Source: an uncultured Alphaproteobacteria bacterium (GTDB taxonomy: Bacteria > Pseudomonadota > Alphaproteobacteria > CAAHEQ01 > UBA3637). From it: a DNA stretch of 61,203 nucleotides. A model generated the notes under the pieces. That model was not told where the DNA came from, did no database searches, and worked only from the letters and a program-made list of their open reading frames with translations. Shown piece after piece: positions 1-8,698 of this stretch. The position numbers were made by a program, and so were the translations under genes. Location of the stretch: the NCBI GenBank assembly GCA_947627155.1, contig CANQUX010000010.1, positions 1-61,203 on the forward strand, written 5' to 3'. Every line of letters starts with the position of its first letter. The first letter of the stretch is position 1.

Positions 1-330
1 ATGGAAGAAAATATCCTTTATCAAGCGGTTACATTGCCAATGGAAGCGGATCTCATGAGCGATATGGAGCCGACATTCTCGCAAACATTGTTTCAAATGA
101 TAAAAGAAAAAGGAATCTCCGAAACAGAATGCTATAAAAACGCGAATCTTGATCGCCGATTATTTTCAAAGATCCGGAGCAATGATGACCGCGATGGTTT
201 GATTTGGACAACATTAGGTTCAAAAACTATGGAATTGGTTCATCAAAACCTAGGAGTCGGTGACGTTCATGACAATATTGATATTTTGCATATGGATAGC
301 GAGCTAATTGATGAGTTTATTGAAAAGTAA
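1..330 (+). pseudogene. chimeric remnant: helix-turn-helix-like fragment joined to a restriction-subunit-like fragment
   Basis: The frame is open from base 1, so the true start may lie outside the window. Residues about 25-60 (core ISETECYKNANLDRRLFSKI) resemble a small DNA-binding-like domain that in full-length proteins continues for about 60 more residues after the KIRSN motif. Here the similarity stops at KIRSN. Residues about 62-109 (GSKTMELVHQN, then an acidic tail) instead recall an internal stretch of type I restriction HsdR subunits. Both assignments are from memory and unproven. The likely history is decay by deletion at the edge of a defence island, since Gabija follows 55 bases downstream. 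It could also be an intact small protein of unknown function. Confidence 0.4.
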
Positions 331-385
331 AAAGATATTAAAAAGGTTTACAAATACATTGAGCAATATTACTAGGAGTTAATTT

Positions 386-2083
386 ATGAAAATATCAAAA
401 TTGACTATTGAAAATTTTAGAAATTTATCAGGAGTTCATATAGATTTTTCTGATGATATCAATATTATTGTTGGAGAGAATAATATAGGAAAATCAAACT
501 TGTTATATTGTATTTTATCAATACTAACTGGGAAAAAATTTGAAGAAATAGATTTCTTTGATAAAAATCAATCTATAAGTATTAATTTTACTCTGCAATT
601 AGAAGATGAAGAACTTGGGGTATTTGATGATTTTTTTGATGCTCAAGACCATCATTCTATTAACATTGTAGCAACACAGAATACTCCTGATGATTATATT
701 GTTTATACTCATAAGGAAACCCAAGCTCCTATATCACGTGCAGACATTGTTAACAGTTTGAATTTTATTAATTATGACTCATTAAGAAATCCTAAAACGG
801 AAATCACTTTTGCAAAAACAAAAGGTGTTGGATTATTTCTAAATTACATCATTGAGAAATATTTATCAAAAACTGACAGTACATTATACTTGGTTGATGA
901 AGAAGTACACAAATTAAATGAATATATTCAGAAAATACTAGTAAAACTCGCTTGTTTTAAAAAATTTGATATTGTCATAAACGCATCTAAAGATCCATCA
1001 ATTATCTTACCTAAAATTTTTGAGCTATATGACAATAATAATATTCCATTAGAGCGTTCAGGTTATGGTATTCAGTTTAACATATTAATATTGCTATCTA
1101 TTTTAGAGAAGATAGTTAAGTTTTCTAAAAATAACAAAACTGCGGAAACTAAAACATTTCACTGTATTATATCGTTTGATGAACCAGAAATTCATTTAAG
1201 TCCTTTTTTGCAAAGGAGTATATTGAATAATATAAAAAATATAGCTCAAGGAAAAGATGAAGACTTCAACAATATGATAAAAGAGTTATTCGATATAGAT
1301 AAATTTACGGCTCAACTTTTGGTGTCGACACATTCAAAAGAAATTATAGAAAATGATTATCATAAAATTATACGTTTATATAGTAATGGTTCTAATGTAA
1401 ATGCTATCAGTGGAAAGAATCTAAATATTGAAGCTGAAGAAAAACATTGGTATAAAGAATTTTCCTATATTAAAGAGACAATGTTTGCTAGAAAAGTTAT
1501 AATTTTTGAAGGTGATAGTGAACAAGGAGCTCTATGTTTTTTTTCAAAAAAAATAAATGTAAATTTAGATGAGCACAATGTATCATTAATCAAAGCTTCT
1601 GGAGCCAATAATATTTTGCCTCTAGCTAAATTATTTGAGGCCTTTAAAATAACACCTATATTAATTTATGATAAAGATAAATTTGATGACTATCAGGGAA
1701 AAACAAATTTAAAAAAAGAACTAGATGATTTTGGAAGCAATGTCTTTAGAACTAATAGTAAATGTTTTGATAGTGAAATGGTTTTTAGTTTATATACTAA
1801 TCAGGGGATAATAGTTTTAGACAAAATCAGAAAAGAATTTAAGCAAGATATTATTCAAAATACATCAATTAACAAGATTAACAAGCAATATGGTATAAAA
1901 ATACCAGAACAAGATTACAATTTTACATCGTATAAATATCCAGATGAAACATTAAAATATATGTATGTCTCATATTTTCAACAACATAAGACCGTTTTAT
2001 TTGGACAATTTGTTGGAGAAGAATGCCCAGAAGAATGTATCCCGGAATGCTATAAAAATGCTATTAAGAAGGCAATAGAATAA
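386..2083 (+). CDS. gajA: Gabija protein GajA: OLD-family ATPase with TOPRIM nuclease domain
   Basis: This 565-residue protein has the architecture of GajA, the DNA-nicking component of the Gabija anti-phage system. Seen: N-terminal ABC-type ATPase with Walker A GENNIGKS (residues 30-37), a signature-like SGYG (225-228), Walker B FDEPEIHL (D265-E266) and the H-loop STHS (314-317). A TOPRIM domain follows, with its acidic residue in IIFEGDSEQ (E375) and the DxD pair in YDKDKF (D429, D431). The length is close to the usual ~580. A clear AGGAG lies upstream of the ATG. The stop overlaps the gajB start by one base (TAATG), implying translational coupling. The helicase partner is what separates this from solitary OLD nucleases and from PARIS. 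The gene is AT-rich with AAA/ATA-heavy codon use unlike the housekeeping genes, suggesting transfer. Confidence 0.88.
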   Translation: MKISKLTIENFRNLSGVHIDFSDDINIIVGENNIGKSNLLYCILSILTGKKFEEIDFFDKNQSISINFTLQLEDEELGVFDDFFDAQDHHSINIVATQNTPDDYIVYTHKETQAPISRADIVNSLNFINYDSLRNPKTEITFAKTKGVGLFLNYIIEKYLSKTDSTLYLVDEEVHKLNEYIQKILVKLACFKKFDIVINASKDPSIILPKIFELYDNNNIPLERSGYGIQFNILILLSILEKIVKFSKNNKTAETKTFHCIISFDEPEIHLSPFLQRSILNNIKNIAQGKDEDFNNMIKELFDIDKFTAQLLVSTHSKEIIENDYHKIIRLYSNGSNVNAISGKNLNIEAEEKHWYKEFSYIKETMFARKVIIFEGDSEQGALCFFSKKINVNLDEHNVSLIKASGANNILPLAKLFEAFKITPILIYDKDKFDDYQGKTNLKKELDDFGSNVFRTNSKCFDSEMVFSLYTNQGIIVLDKIRKEFKQDIIQNTSINKINKQYGIKIPEQDYNFTSYKYPDETLKYMYVSYFQQHKTVLFGQFVGEECPEECIPECYKNAIKKAIE

Positions 2084-3864
2084 TGAGTTATACAGAAGAT
2101 GAAATAAGAAAAATACATGGAAATGATAAAGAGCAACTAGATATTATCTTTTCTAAAGAAAAAAGAATTATGGTTGAAGCGGCCGCAGGATGTGGAAAGA
2201 CGAAAACTCTTGTAAGTAAGTTGGCCTATTTATTGAGTACTCATAGTATCCCTAATAACAAAAAAGTTATGGCTTTAACATTTGGCGTAAATGCGGCTTA
2301 TAAAATCAAGAAAGAAGTTTTTGAAAAAATTCCGGCTCTTATGAATACGACAGATAAGGATTTAGAGAAGAAGATATTAGTTACAAATTTTCATGGCTTT
2401 GCCAGACGAATTTTAAGAAATTATGGTTATATATTGCATGAAAACCTTTTACGTATCAATGAATTCAATGTTGTGGACGATGGAAAAGTAGAAACACTCA
2501 CAAGATTAGATATTGGAGTACTTAAAGATGAAGCAATGTTTATGAGTGACTATTCTTTATGGATTAAACAAAACAATATTGATGCAATTAAAAAAAATTT
2601 TAAGAAGTATATTGATATAATAATTTCTAAATTTTTGCCCAGCAAACATATCACCTATAATGCAATTTTAATGTTAGCATTAAAAGTTTTATGTTCTAAT
2701 GATGAGGTTTTACACTTTTACCAAAAGTTTTTCCCTTATATTATTATTGATGAATTTCAGGATACAGGATTTTTTAGTTGGACATTGTTACAGTGCTTGA
2801 TTACAACAGATACATATTTGCTTTTTATGGGGGATCCTCTACAGAGAATATATGGTTTTATTGGTGCTATTCCAAACTTAATGGAGGAAGCACAAAAACA
2901 ATATTCTATGAAACAACTCAAAATATCGACTAACTATCGATTTAAAAATAATCAAGATATGTTGTTATTGGATCAAAATATACGAAAAAATAGTATTAGC
3001 GACTTCGCTTCTATTACGGATGATGCCACTGTTCCCGTTTATTTATGTGATACGCAAGCTGAAGAAGCTTTATATGTAGTAAAAAAGCTTCAATTTTTGT
3101 TAAGAAAAGATGAAAATAAAATAGCCATTTTAGTTCAATCTAGAATAAATAATTTAAATTTGAAATTTATTTTAGACACTTTATCAGAAAACTCCATTCC
3201 CTATTTTAATGGATTTTTCAGCGAAGAAAGTTCCTCCTATAAAAAATTTCATCAAGATGTTCTGGATATATTTATCAGTTGTTATAAGAACAGTAAATAT
3301 AAATCAATAAACAAAAGCATTTTGACCAAAGTTTACAGCTCAATACAATCATTATATGAAGGCAAAACCGACGATGAAATAAACTCGTTAATGAAATTAT
3401 TAAAGGTATTTTTTATACACATCACCACAGATAAATTGTTTTTAAGTAATGATGAAAAATATATGTTAATAGTAGATGTTTTATCTAATAATGCGCTCAA
3501 ACAATCTATGGAATATTTAGACGAAAATATCATTGTTACAACTGTGCACAGTGCAAAAGGACTTGAATGGGATTATGTAATAATGCCAGATATGGAAAGA
3601 AATAGCTTTCCCAATTACATGTCTTTATGTTTTTCTTGCAGCGAATTGTCAAATAATAGTACTTGTAAAGCATGTTGTCTGGACGACAAAACAAAATCAC
3701 TTGATAAGTATATAGAAGTTTTAAGTTTGTTTTATGTAGCAGTAACACGAGCCAGAAAACAAGTATTTTTTTCAGCAAGTTTAGAAGCACTAAATAGAAA
3801 TATTACAAAATACAGTTGTTTACTGTCTTTACCAGGAATAAAACTAAAATATGATTCTTGTTAG
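2083..3864 (+). CDS. gajB: Gabija protein GajB: UvrD/Rep-like superfamily 1 helicase
   Basis: A 593-residue UvrD-like helicase and the second Gabija component; in known systems GajB assembles with GajA and is thought to sense or process nucleic acids and nucleotides during infection. Visible motifs: Walker A AAAGCGKT (33-40), motif II IIIDEFQDT (220-228), motif III FMGDPLQRIYGF (248-259), NYRF (284-287), motif V VTTVHSAKGLEWDYV (485-499) and motif VI LFYVAVTRAR (549-558). It is about 100 residues longer than the GajB described from Bacillus. The extra length includes a four-cysteine cluster C516-x2-C519-x8-C528-x2-C531 between motifs V and VI, which looks like a zinc site. It overlaps gajA by one base. 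It ends 19 bases before the convergent Fic gene. Confidence 0.85.
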   Translation: MSYTEDEIRKIHGNDKEQLDIIFSKEKRIMVEAAAGCGKTKTLVSKLAYLLSTHSIPNNKKVMALTFGVNAAYKIKKEVFEKIPALMNTTDKDLEKKILVTNFHGFARRILRNYGYILHENLLRINEFNVVDDGKVETLTRLDIGVLKDEAMFMSDYSLWIKQNNIDAIKKNFKKYIDIIISKFLPSKHITYNAILMLALKVLCSNDEVLHFYQKFFPYIIIDEFQDTGFFSWTLLQCLITTDTYLLFMGDPLQRIYGFIGAIPNLMEEAQKQYSMKQLKISTNYRFKNNQDMLLLDQNIRKNSISDFASITDDATVPVYLCDTQAEEALYVVKKLQFLLRKDENKIAILVQSRINNLNLKFILDTLSENSIPYFNGFFSEESSSYKKFHQDVLDIFISCYKNSKYKSINKSILTKVYSSIQSLYEGKTDDEINSLMKLLKVFFIHITTDKLFLSNDEKYMLIVDVLSNNALKQSMEYLDENIIVTTVHSAKGLEWDYVIMPDMERNSFPNYMSLCFSCSELSNNSTCKACCLDDKTKSLDKYIEVLSLFYVAVTRARKQVFFSASLEALNRNITKYSCLLSLPGIKLKYDSC

Positions 3865-3883
3865 CAAATAAGTGGCTTCGCCC

Positions 3884-4708
3884 TTAAATACATTCCCAGT
3901 GGCCGTTTTTGTCGGCACCAATGCGCTTTATGAACCCGTTTTCTTGAAGCTTTTTCATGTTCGCTATAATATTTTTTCTTGCCATTCCAATTATTTCGGC
4001 AAGTTCTTCTTGTGTTGCAAAAGGATTATCTTTAAGCGCTTCTATGATTCTCTTTTGATTTACAGTCACCTTTACAGATACCTTTGCAGTCACCTTTTTC
4101 TCTGTTTCTATAATTTCTTCTATTGTTTTCAAAATTAAAGAAAGCATAAATTCTATAAATTTTGTACTGTTTGCTTCGTTATCACTGACTTCAAGAACAC
4201 CATAATATTCTTTCTGGTTTTCTTTGATTAAAGTTTCAACGGGAAGCCACGCAAAAATCTCTTTCCATTCTTTCAAAATCACACTTTGCCACAATCTCCC
4301 CATTCTGCCGTTTCCGTCTTGAAAAGGATGAATAAACTCAAACTCATAATGAAAAACGCAACTTTTTACGAGCGGGTGCACATCACTTGTGTTCAGCCAT
4401 TCAAATAAATCAAACATAAGCCGAGGCACTCTGTCAGCCGGTGGAGCCAGATGAACAACTTGTTCCCCGTTAAATATTCCGACACCATCGGTTCTGTATT
4501 CGCCGTTTCTTTCAACAAGATCCTGCATCATCAATCTGTGAGCTTTCAGCAAATCTTTTTCATTATAAGGATTCAGCGACAAGAGCAAATTATAAGCTTG
4601 AATTGAATTTTTGACTTCCTTTATCTCGTTAGGATTACCTAAAACCTTTTTCCCTTCAATTATGGCCGTGATTTGTTTCAGGCTTAAACTGTTATTTTCA
4701 ATAGCCAA
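3884..4708 (-). CDS. Fic family protein with C-terminal winged helix, 5' end uncertain or truncated
   Basis: Fic proteins transfer AMP or related groups from nucleotides onto target hydroxyls. The signature HPFQDGNGRMGR is intact (catalytic His), preceded by an inhibitory-helix-like LAIENNSLSL. Residues ~215-274 form a winged helix (VNQKRIIEAL, ATQEELAEIIGM), as in the Fic-wHTH group often linked to stress or DNA-related regulation. The listed start is a TTG at 4708 with no ribosome-binding site. The family's conserved upstream residues (LRKENRIKTIHSS) are readable in the same frame up to a stop at 4823-4825, yet this stretch holds no ATG or GTG and runs into the preceding gene. So either a non-standard start is used or the 5' end was lost. 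Convergent with gajB. Confidence 0.8.
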   Translation of the reverse strand: MAIENNSLSLKQITAIIEGKKVLGNPNEIKEVKNSIQAYNLLLSLNPYNEKDLLKAHRLMMQDLVERNGEYRTDGVGIFNGEQVVHLAPPADRVPRLMFDLFEWLNTSDVHPLVKSCVFHYEFEFIHPFQDGNGRMGRLWQSVILKEWKEIFAWLPVETLIKENQKEYYGVLEVSDNEANSTKFIEFMLSLILKTIEEIIETEKKVTAKVSVKVTVNQKRIIEALKDNPFATQEELAEIIGMARKNIIANMKKLQENGFIKRIGADKNGHWECI

Positions 4709-4770
4709 GGAAGAATGAATTGTTTTAATTCGATTTTCTTTCCGCAGCTGTATGTGACGCGGATTATCTT

Positions 4771-6552
4771 TTAAATAATTGATCTCTCTTTTCCCAATTC
4801 TTGTCGGGTGTTTGAAGAAGTATTATCATTTTCCGGATATTTTTGCGCATTTTGTTTGATTGCGGAAATCAGATTGGGTTGTTGATTTTTGTTTTCAACT
4901 GCGGCAACTCCTTTGTCTTTTCCAAATATCCTTTCATATGCTTTTGGGTTTGTAACGCGCATATAATTGATGACGGCAGTTCGATGTGATTGTGGATTTT
5001 CCTTTTTCAATAATTCCTCTCTGGATGCTTCCAATTCATTAAATACGGCAACTTCTTTGTCTTGAGAGTTATATTGTAAAGTTTTTTCTTGTGTTTCAAT
5101 CAATTTTTTTAATGAGGAGGGCATGGGAATATCAGTTTTAATACCTTTATCGCGAGCTTCCCTTATTTTTGCCAAATAGTTCATTTCTTCTTCGGTAAGG
5201 GGAAGTCCTCTATGGAGGAAATTGTATTCATCTATACTTTTGCAGTTTTCTCTCATTTCAAAAAACGCTTGTAGAGAGTAATCATAATCACAGTATATGT
5301 TTCCATCCTTGTAGAGGGGTCCGTAGCCATAAAAAAGATTATCCGCTCTGATTTGTTCATCGGTTAATTGACCATAATTCTGCCATCGTTTTCGAATATC
5401 CCATGATTTCTGTTCTTCATCAGTTAAACCGGTGACAAAAAAATCTTTTCCTTTTAAACCGGGATAACGATTGGTAATATAATTATGAACAAATTGCTCT
5501 CTGTCCTCATCATAAGGTTGTTGTGAAGCATAATCTTCACATATCCACTCTTTATGATAATTGTTGTAATATTTTTTCCACCAATTCACAAAACGAAGAT
5601 CTGTATCTGTTAACTCAATGCCATAAGCAGCTGCCGCTTTTTTCGTTTTTTCTCCTTCCGGCTGCATTAAAATGTCAACCGATGCCCCAATGGTGCGATT
5701 AACGGCTTGTGTGTGAATAAAAAGTTCTTTTTCTTCATCGGTTAAACCGGCAGGAATATTTTTTTGATTTTTGCGCAGTTCGTTTTCATTTTTTTCAATC
5801 AACTTACCAAAATAATCAGGTTCGCGACCCCCACCAAGTTCAACCCAATCGGAGAGTGTTTGCCATGTGCTGCGATTATAATAGCATAAACAGTCGATAG
5901 ACCGAGCTTCTGCTTCAATGAATTTCTTTTGTTTTTGAATCAGTTCGCGTGAAAAGGATTCGTTCAATTCATTCACGTTATCATCTCCTTGTCCGATATG
6001 AAGAATTTCATGAAAGACCGAGCTGTTATCTATTTCTTCCGGTAATAAACGAATATGTCTGGTTGAATAACGAGCATCACCCGCGGCATTGCTCTTTTTT
6101 AATGCTTCCCAATCTTCGGGCGTTGAGGAAATGGTAATGGGTTTACCGTGTTGAATGGTTTCGCGCACCAAACGACGCAAATAAGGTTCTTTTTCGGCGC
6201 TTTCTCTTAAATAGGTTCTTAATTGTTCTGATAAATCTTGACTTAATTTTTTTGTATCAAGCAAACCGAAATATTGTTGCCATTCTTTTTCGGAAAGCGT
6301 TTTATAAACGGCAAGCGCTTCTTTGGCGGAAGGTTGAGAAGGCTTTTGACTGTTTAAGACGGCTTCTGCTAAGTTATTTAAAAACAAATCATCGGCCGTA
6401 TTGATTGCCTGAATGGCCCCGGGAACAGATGCATACAATTCCCCGGAGGATTTCTTTTCCATTCGCAGAATTCTTTCTCTCAACTTTTCATTTAATTTTT
6501 TATTGATTTCTTCAAGGGTTGTTTCCCGCACGGTTTTATCATTCGTTGCCAT
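4771..6552 (-). CDS. putative metallopeptidase-domain protein (HEILH)
   Basis: About 593 residues with no signal peptide and a long charged, helical N-terminus. The central HEILHIGQGDD (from residue ~181) is an HExxH zinc-peptidase-like motif, followed by an acidic EAEARSID that could supply the third ligand. It resembles the DUF6782-type putative metallopeptidase family; this is from memory. TDEE-type linkers recur (GLTDEEKE, GLTDEEQK, LTEEEM), suggesting internal repeats. The first in-frame ATG (6558) lies almost on top of the AGGAGA box, so the ATG at 6552 with normal spacing is preferred. A second gene with the same HExxH context lies at 50649-51710. The substrate is unknown. The tail overlaps the upstream-extended Fic frame. 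Confidence 0.6.
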   Translation of the reverse strand: MATNDKTVRETTLEEINKKLNEKLRERILRMEKKSSGELYASVPGAIQAINTADDLFLNNLAEAVLNSQKPSQPSAKEALAVYKTLSEKEWQQYFGLLDTKKLSQDLSEQLRTYLRESAEKEPYLRRLVRETIQHGKPITISSTPEDWEALKKSNAAGDARYSTRHIRLLPEEIDNSSVFHEILHIGQGDDNVNELNESFSRELIQKQKKFIEAEARSIDCLCYYNRSTWQTLSDWVELGGGREPDYFGKLIEKNENELRKNQKNIPAGLTDEEKELFIHTQAVNRTIGASVDILMQPEGEKTKKAAAAYGIELTDTDLRFVNWWKKYYNNYHKEWICEDYASQQPYDEDREQFVHNYITNRYPGLKGKDFFVTGLTDEEQKSWDIRKRWQNYGQLTDEQIRADNLFYGYGPLYKDGNIYCDYDYSLQAFFEMRENCKSIDEYNFLHRGLPLTEEEMNYLAKIREARDKGIKTDIPMPSSLKKLIETQEKTLQYNSQDKEVAVFNELEASREELLKKENPQSHRTAVINYMRVTNPKAYERIFGKDKGVAAVENKNQQPNLISAIKQNAQKYPENDNTSSNTRQELGKERSII

Positions 6553-6732
6553 TATCATTTCTCCTAATTATTGCTTTATTTTGCCATTATACACGATTTT
6601 TGCCTTATTTCAATAAAAATATTCAACTTAATCAATGACCTTTTTATTTTCAAAAAACGTTATAAAACGCATCTTTTGGGAATTCATTTTTATCTCTGTT
6701 ATAAAATTTATGCAAATTTTGAAAAAAAGTGC

Positions 6733-6761
6733 TTGACATCTTGATATATCTTTTATATAAT
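6733..6761 (+). promoter_or_regulatory. consensus sigma-70 promoter of the nadM-cofE-like-pnuC operon
   Basis: TTGACA at 6733-6738 and TATAAT at 6756-6761, both perfect consensus, are separated by 17 bases. Transcription should start near 6768, giving a leader of about 105 bases before the nadM start codon. Such a strong core promoter suggests control is exerted on the leader or by a repressor. Confidence 0.88.
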
Positions 6762-6767
6762 GGGACT

Positions 6768-6874
6768 GTTCGGGTGCTGGAGGGCTATCGGCACGAACAA
6801 AGAAGACTTGGCCGGTCATTGTTTCGGGGTTTCCCGTTTTGATGATTGTGCCTTTCACCAAGAAAGGTTTTTTT
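6768..6874 (+). promoter_or_regulatory. structured 5' leader of nadM, candidate cis-regulatory RNA
   Basis: The untranslated leader can fold. GTTCG (6768-6772) plus TGC pair with GCACGAAC about 20 bases later, leaving a GG bulge and a purine-rich loop. A second G/C-rich stretch (GGCCGG, then CGGGG/CCCG) lies before the ribosome-binding site. The site itself is AAGAAAGG followed by seven T before the ATG. I recognise no known riboswitch class. The context (NadM adenylyltransferase and PnuC) makes an NAD-type ligand a reasonable guess only. Confidence 0.45.
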
Positions 6875-7405
6875 ATGTTCAAATTTAAACATGGTTTTTG
6901 CATTCTTCGCTGTCAGCCTTTTCATATCGGACACGATCGCCTGATTAAAAAAATGATGGAAGAATGCGAATTCGGAACCGTTTTAATCGGCTCCGCGCAA
7001 GAAAGCGGTACGGAAAATAATCCCTTGCCTTATTTCATTCGTAAAAAAATGATTCAAAACGTTTGGCGCAAAAGTGAAGCTTATCCGCGCCTTCGCATTG
7101 AACCCGTTAAAGATTCCCAGTTAATTCCGTGGAACGTTAACGTGATTGAAACAATCCGAAAAGCACAGCCGGATTTGCCGCAACCCGATATTATGTATGT
7201 CGGGCACGAAAAAGAGTATCTTTTTTTCAAAAACAATGTACCGAATGTGGGCGTTTGCTCGCGCACAACACAAGAGTTTCCTTTTCTTTCCGGAAATATG
7301 GTGCGTGATATGATCATGCTCCGTGATGAAAGATATAAACAGTTTGTTCATCCTGAAAATATTGAGTTAATTGAAAAAAACTTTTATGAGGATGAAACAA
7401 TGTAG
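6875..7405 (+). CDS. nadM: NadM-like nicotinamide-nucleotide adenylyltransferase
   Basis: A 176-residue nucleotidyltransferase of the NadM type, expected to join NMN (or a related mononucleotide) to AMP from ATP to give NAD. The N-terminal RCQPFHIGH carries the HxGH nucleotide-binding motif, and LSGNMVRDMI near residue 145 matches the family's second ISxTxxR-like motif, with N where T is usual. I start at 6875 because the AAGAAAGG box is correctly placed there; earlier in-frame starts would lie in the leader. It is the first gene of the operon and is separated from the next by a terminator-like hairpin and a second fold. The pairing with PnuC supports salvage of a pyridine riboside or nucleotide. 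The exact substrate cannot be read from sequence. Confidence 0.78.
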   Translation: MFKFKHGFCILRCQPFHIGHDRLIKKMMEECEFGTVLIGSAQESGTENNPLPYFIRKKMIQNVWRKSEAYPRLRIEPVKDSQLIPWNVNVIETIRKAQPDLPQPDIMYVGHEKEYLFFKNNVPNVGVCSRTTQEFPFLSGNMVRDMIMLRDERYKQFVHPENIELIEKNFYEDETM

Positions 7406-7427
7406 AAAAAGCTAGGGTTAGCTTTTT
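7406..7427 (+). terminator. hairpin directly after nadM, terminator or attenuator
   Basis: AAAAAGCTA (7406-7414) and TAGCTTTTT (7419-7427) form a perfect 9-bp stem with a GGGT loop, ending in a T run. It begins at the base after the nadM stop. As the operon seems to continue, it probably causes partial termination, raising nadM over the later genes. Confidence 0.6.
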
Positions 7428-7431
7428 CATT

Positions 7432-7465
7432 GATTTGGGTCCTGTAGGGACAGTCGGGACAAATC
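7432..7465 (+). promoter_or_regulatory. foldable intergenic element before the cofE-like gene
   Basis: GATTTG (7432-7437) pairs with CAAATC (7460-7465), enclosing GTCC (7439-7442) paired with GGAC (7448-7451) over a TGTAG loop. It sits between the hairpin after nadM and the AAGGAG box of the next gene. It may be a small regulatory RNA fold or a processing site. No known family is recognised. Confidence 0.4.
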
Positions 7466-7496
7466 AATTATCCACCTACTGTCAAGGAGAAAAAAT

Positions 7497-8687
7497 ATGA
7501 TAAATTCCAATCAAAAACGTTTTGTCGGGACTTCTGTTTACGGTGTGAGAATGCCGATTATTTCAGAGGGCGCCGATATTGTTAATATAATTACCGATAC
7601 CGTTTTAAAGGCCACGCAAACAACTTACCAGCCTTTAACGTTAAATAATCGGGATATTGTTGCCGTTACCGAATCATTTTTGGCACGGGCGCAAGGCAAT
7701 TATGTCACACTGGATGATATTGCCCGCGATGTTTCAAAAAAATTTCCGACGGGAGATGTTGCCGTCGCTTTCCCGATTTTATCCCGCAACAGATTTTCCA
7801 AAATTTTGGAGGGCATTTCACGAGGTGTGAAAGGAAAAGTTTATGTCTGCCTTTCTTATCCGACCGATGAAGTCGGCAATGCCATTATGGACGAAGAAGA
7901 ATTGTTTAATTCGGATATTAATCCGTTAAGCGATGTTTTAACCAAGAAAAAATTTCGGGAAAAATTCGGTGTTTTTCATCATCCGATTACGGGAACGGAT
8001 CATATTCAAATGTATGAAGAAACCGCGCCGAATATTGAAGTTATTTTATTGAATAATCCGGTTGATATTTTGAAATATACCAAGCAGGTTATTGTGGCCA
8101 GCATTCACATTCGCAACCGTCATAAGAAAATTTTGGAAAAGAACGGTGCAAATGTTATGACACTGCAAGATATTTGCAACACACCCGCTCAAGGAAGGGG
8201 CTGGAGCGAATACGGCGTTTTGGGTTCTAACTTTTCCGATGAAGATCGGCTGAAACTCTTCCCGCGTGAAGCAACGGATTTTTGCAAAAAACTGCAAAAA
8301 AGTCTTTTTGCAAAAACAGGCAAGCACTTGGAAGTAATGGTTTACGGAGACGGCGGATTTAAATGCCCGAAAACAAAAATTTGGGAATTTGCCGATCCGG
8401 TTGTTTCGCCGGGCTATACCGACGGTTTAAAGGGCATGCCTAATGAAATTAAAATCAAAGTTGTTGCCGACAGTAACAAAGCCAATCCCGAAGAAGCCAT
8501 TCAAGCGGCCATTGCCGAAAAAAACAACGGCTATACCGACTATGCACTGGGAACAACTCCGCGGCAAATAACCGATTTACTCGGTTCGCTGTGTGATTTA
8601 ACCAGTGGTTCCGGCGATAAGGGAACACCGGTGATTGTTATTAAAGGATACTTTGATAATTACACAACCGAAGCGCCGACCGAATAA
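7497..8687 (+). CDS. CofE-like protein, coenzyme F420-0:L-glutamate ligase family
   Basis: A 396-residue protein of the F420-0:gamma-glutamyl ligase family. Seen: the N-terminal GVRMPIISEGADIVNII and the DIVAVTESFLARAQGN segment matching the family's 'pi-x-pGDDL' and 'DVLVVTEKvvs-a-G' regions, and later the GDGGFKCPKTKIWEFADP stretch. True CofE adds glutamate to the phosphate-linked lactyl side chain of F420-0 using GTP. The window shows no other F420 genes, and this protein is longer than archaeal CofE (about 250). In this operon it more likely forms an amide bond on a different phosphorylated or nucleotide substrate; that is inference. A good AAGGAG precedes the ATG. The next gene starts about 11 bases on. 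Confidence 0.68.
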   Translation: MINSNQKRFVGTSVYGVRMPIISEGADIVNIITDTVLKATQTTYQPLTLNNRDIVAVTESFLARAQGNYVTLDDIARDVSKKFPTGDVAVAFPILSRNRFSKILEGISRGVKGKVYVCLSYPTDEVGNAIMDEEELFNSDINPLSDVLTKKKFREKFGVFHHPITGTDHIQMYEETAPNIEVILLNNPVDILKYTKQVIVASIHIRNRHKKILEKNGANVMTLQDICNTPAQGRGWSEYGVLGSNFSDEDRLKLFPREATDFCKKLQKSLFAKTGKHLEVMVYGDGGFKCPKTKIWEFADPVVSPGYTDGLKGMPNEIKIKVVADSNKANPEEAIQAAIAEKNNGYTDYALGTTPRQITDLLGSLCDLTSGSGDKGTPVIVIKGYFDNYTTEAPTE

Positions 8688-8698
8688 CGGAACGTTTG

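Noticed and set aside
386-3864. PARIS or solitary OLD nuclease instead of Gabija
   Set aside because: TOPRIM is fused to the ATPase in one chain and the coupled partner is a UvrD-like helicase, which fits Gabija only.
3872-4138. Plus-strand 88-codon frame antisense to the Fic gene
   Set aside because: Aromatic, low-quality sequence fully covered by the conserved Fic winged-helix region.
6628-6903. Minus-strand frame of 91 codons over the nadM promoter
   Set aside because: It overlaps a consensus promoter and the nadM start, with no ribosome-binding site.
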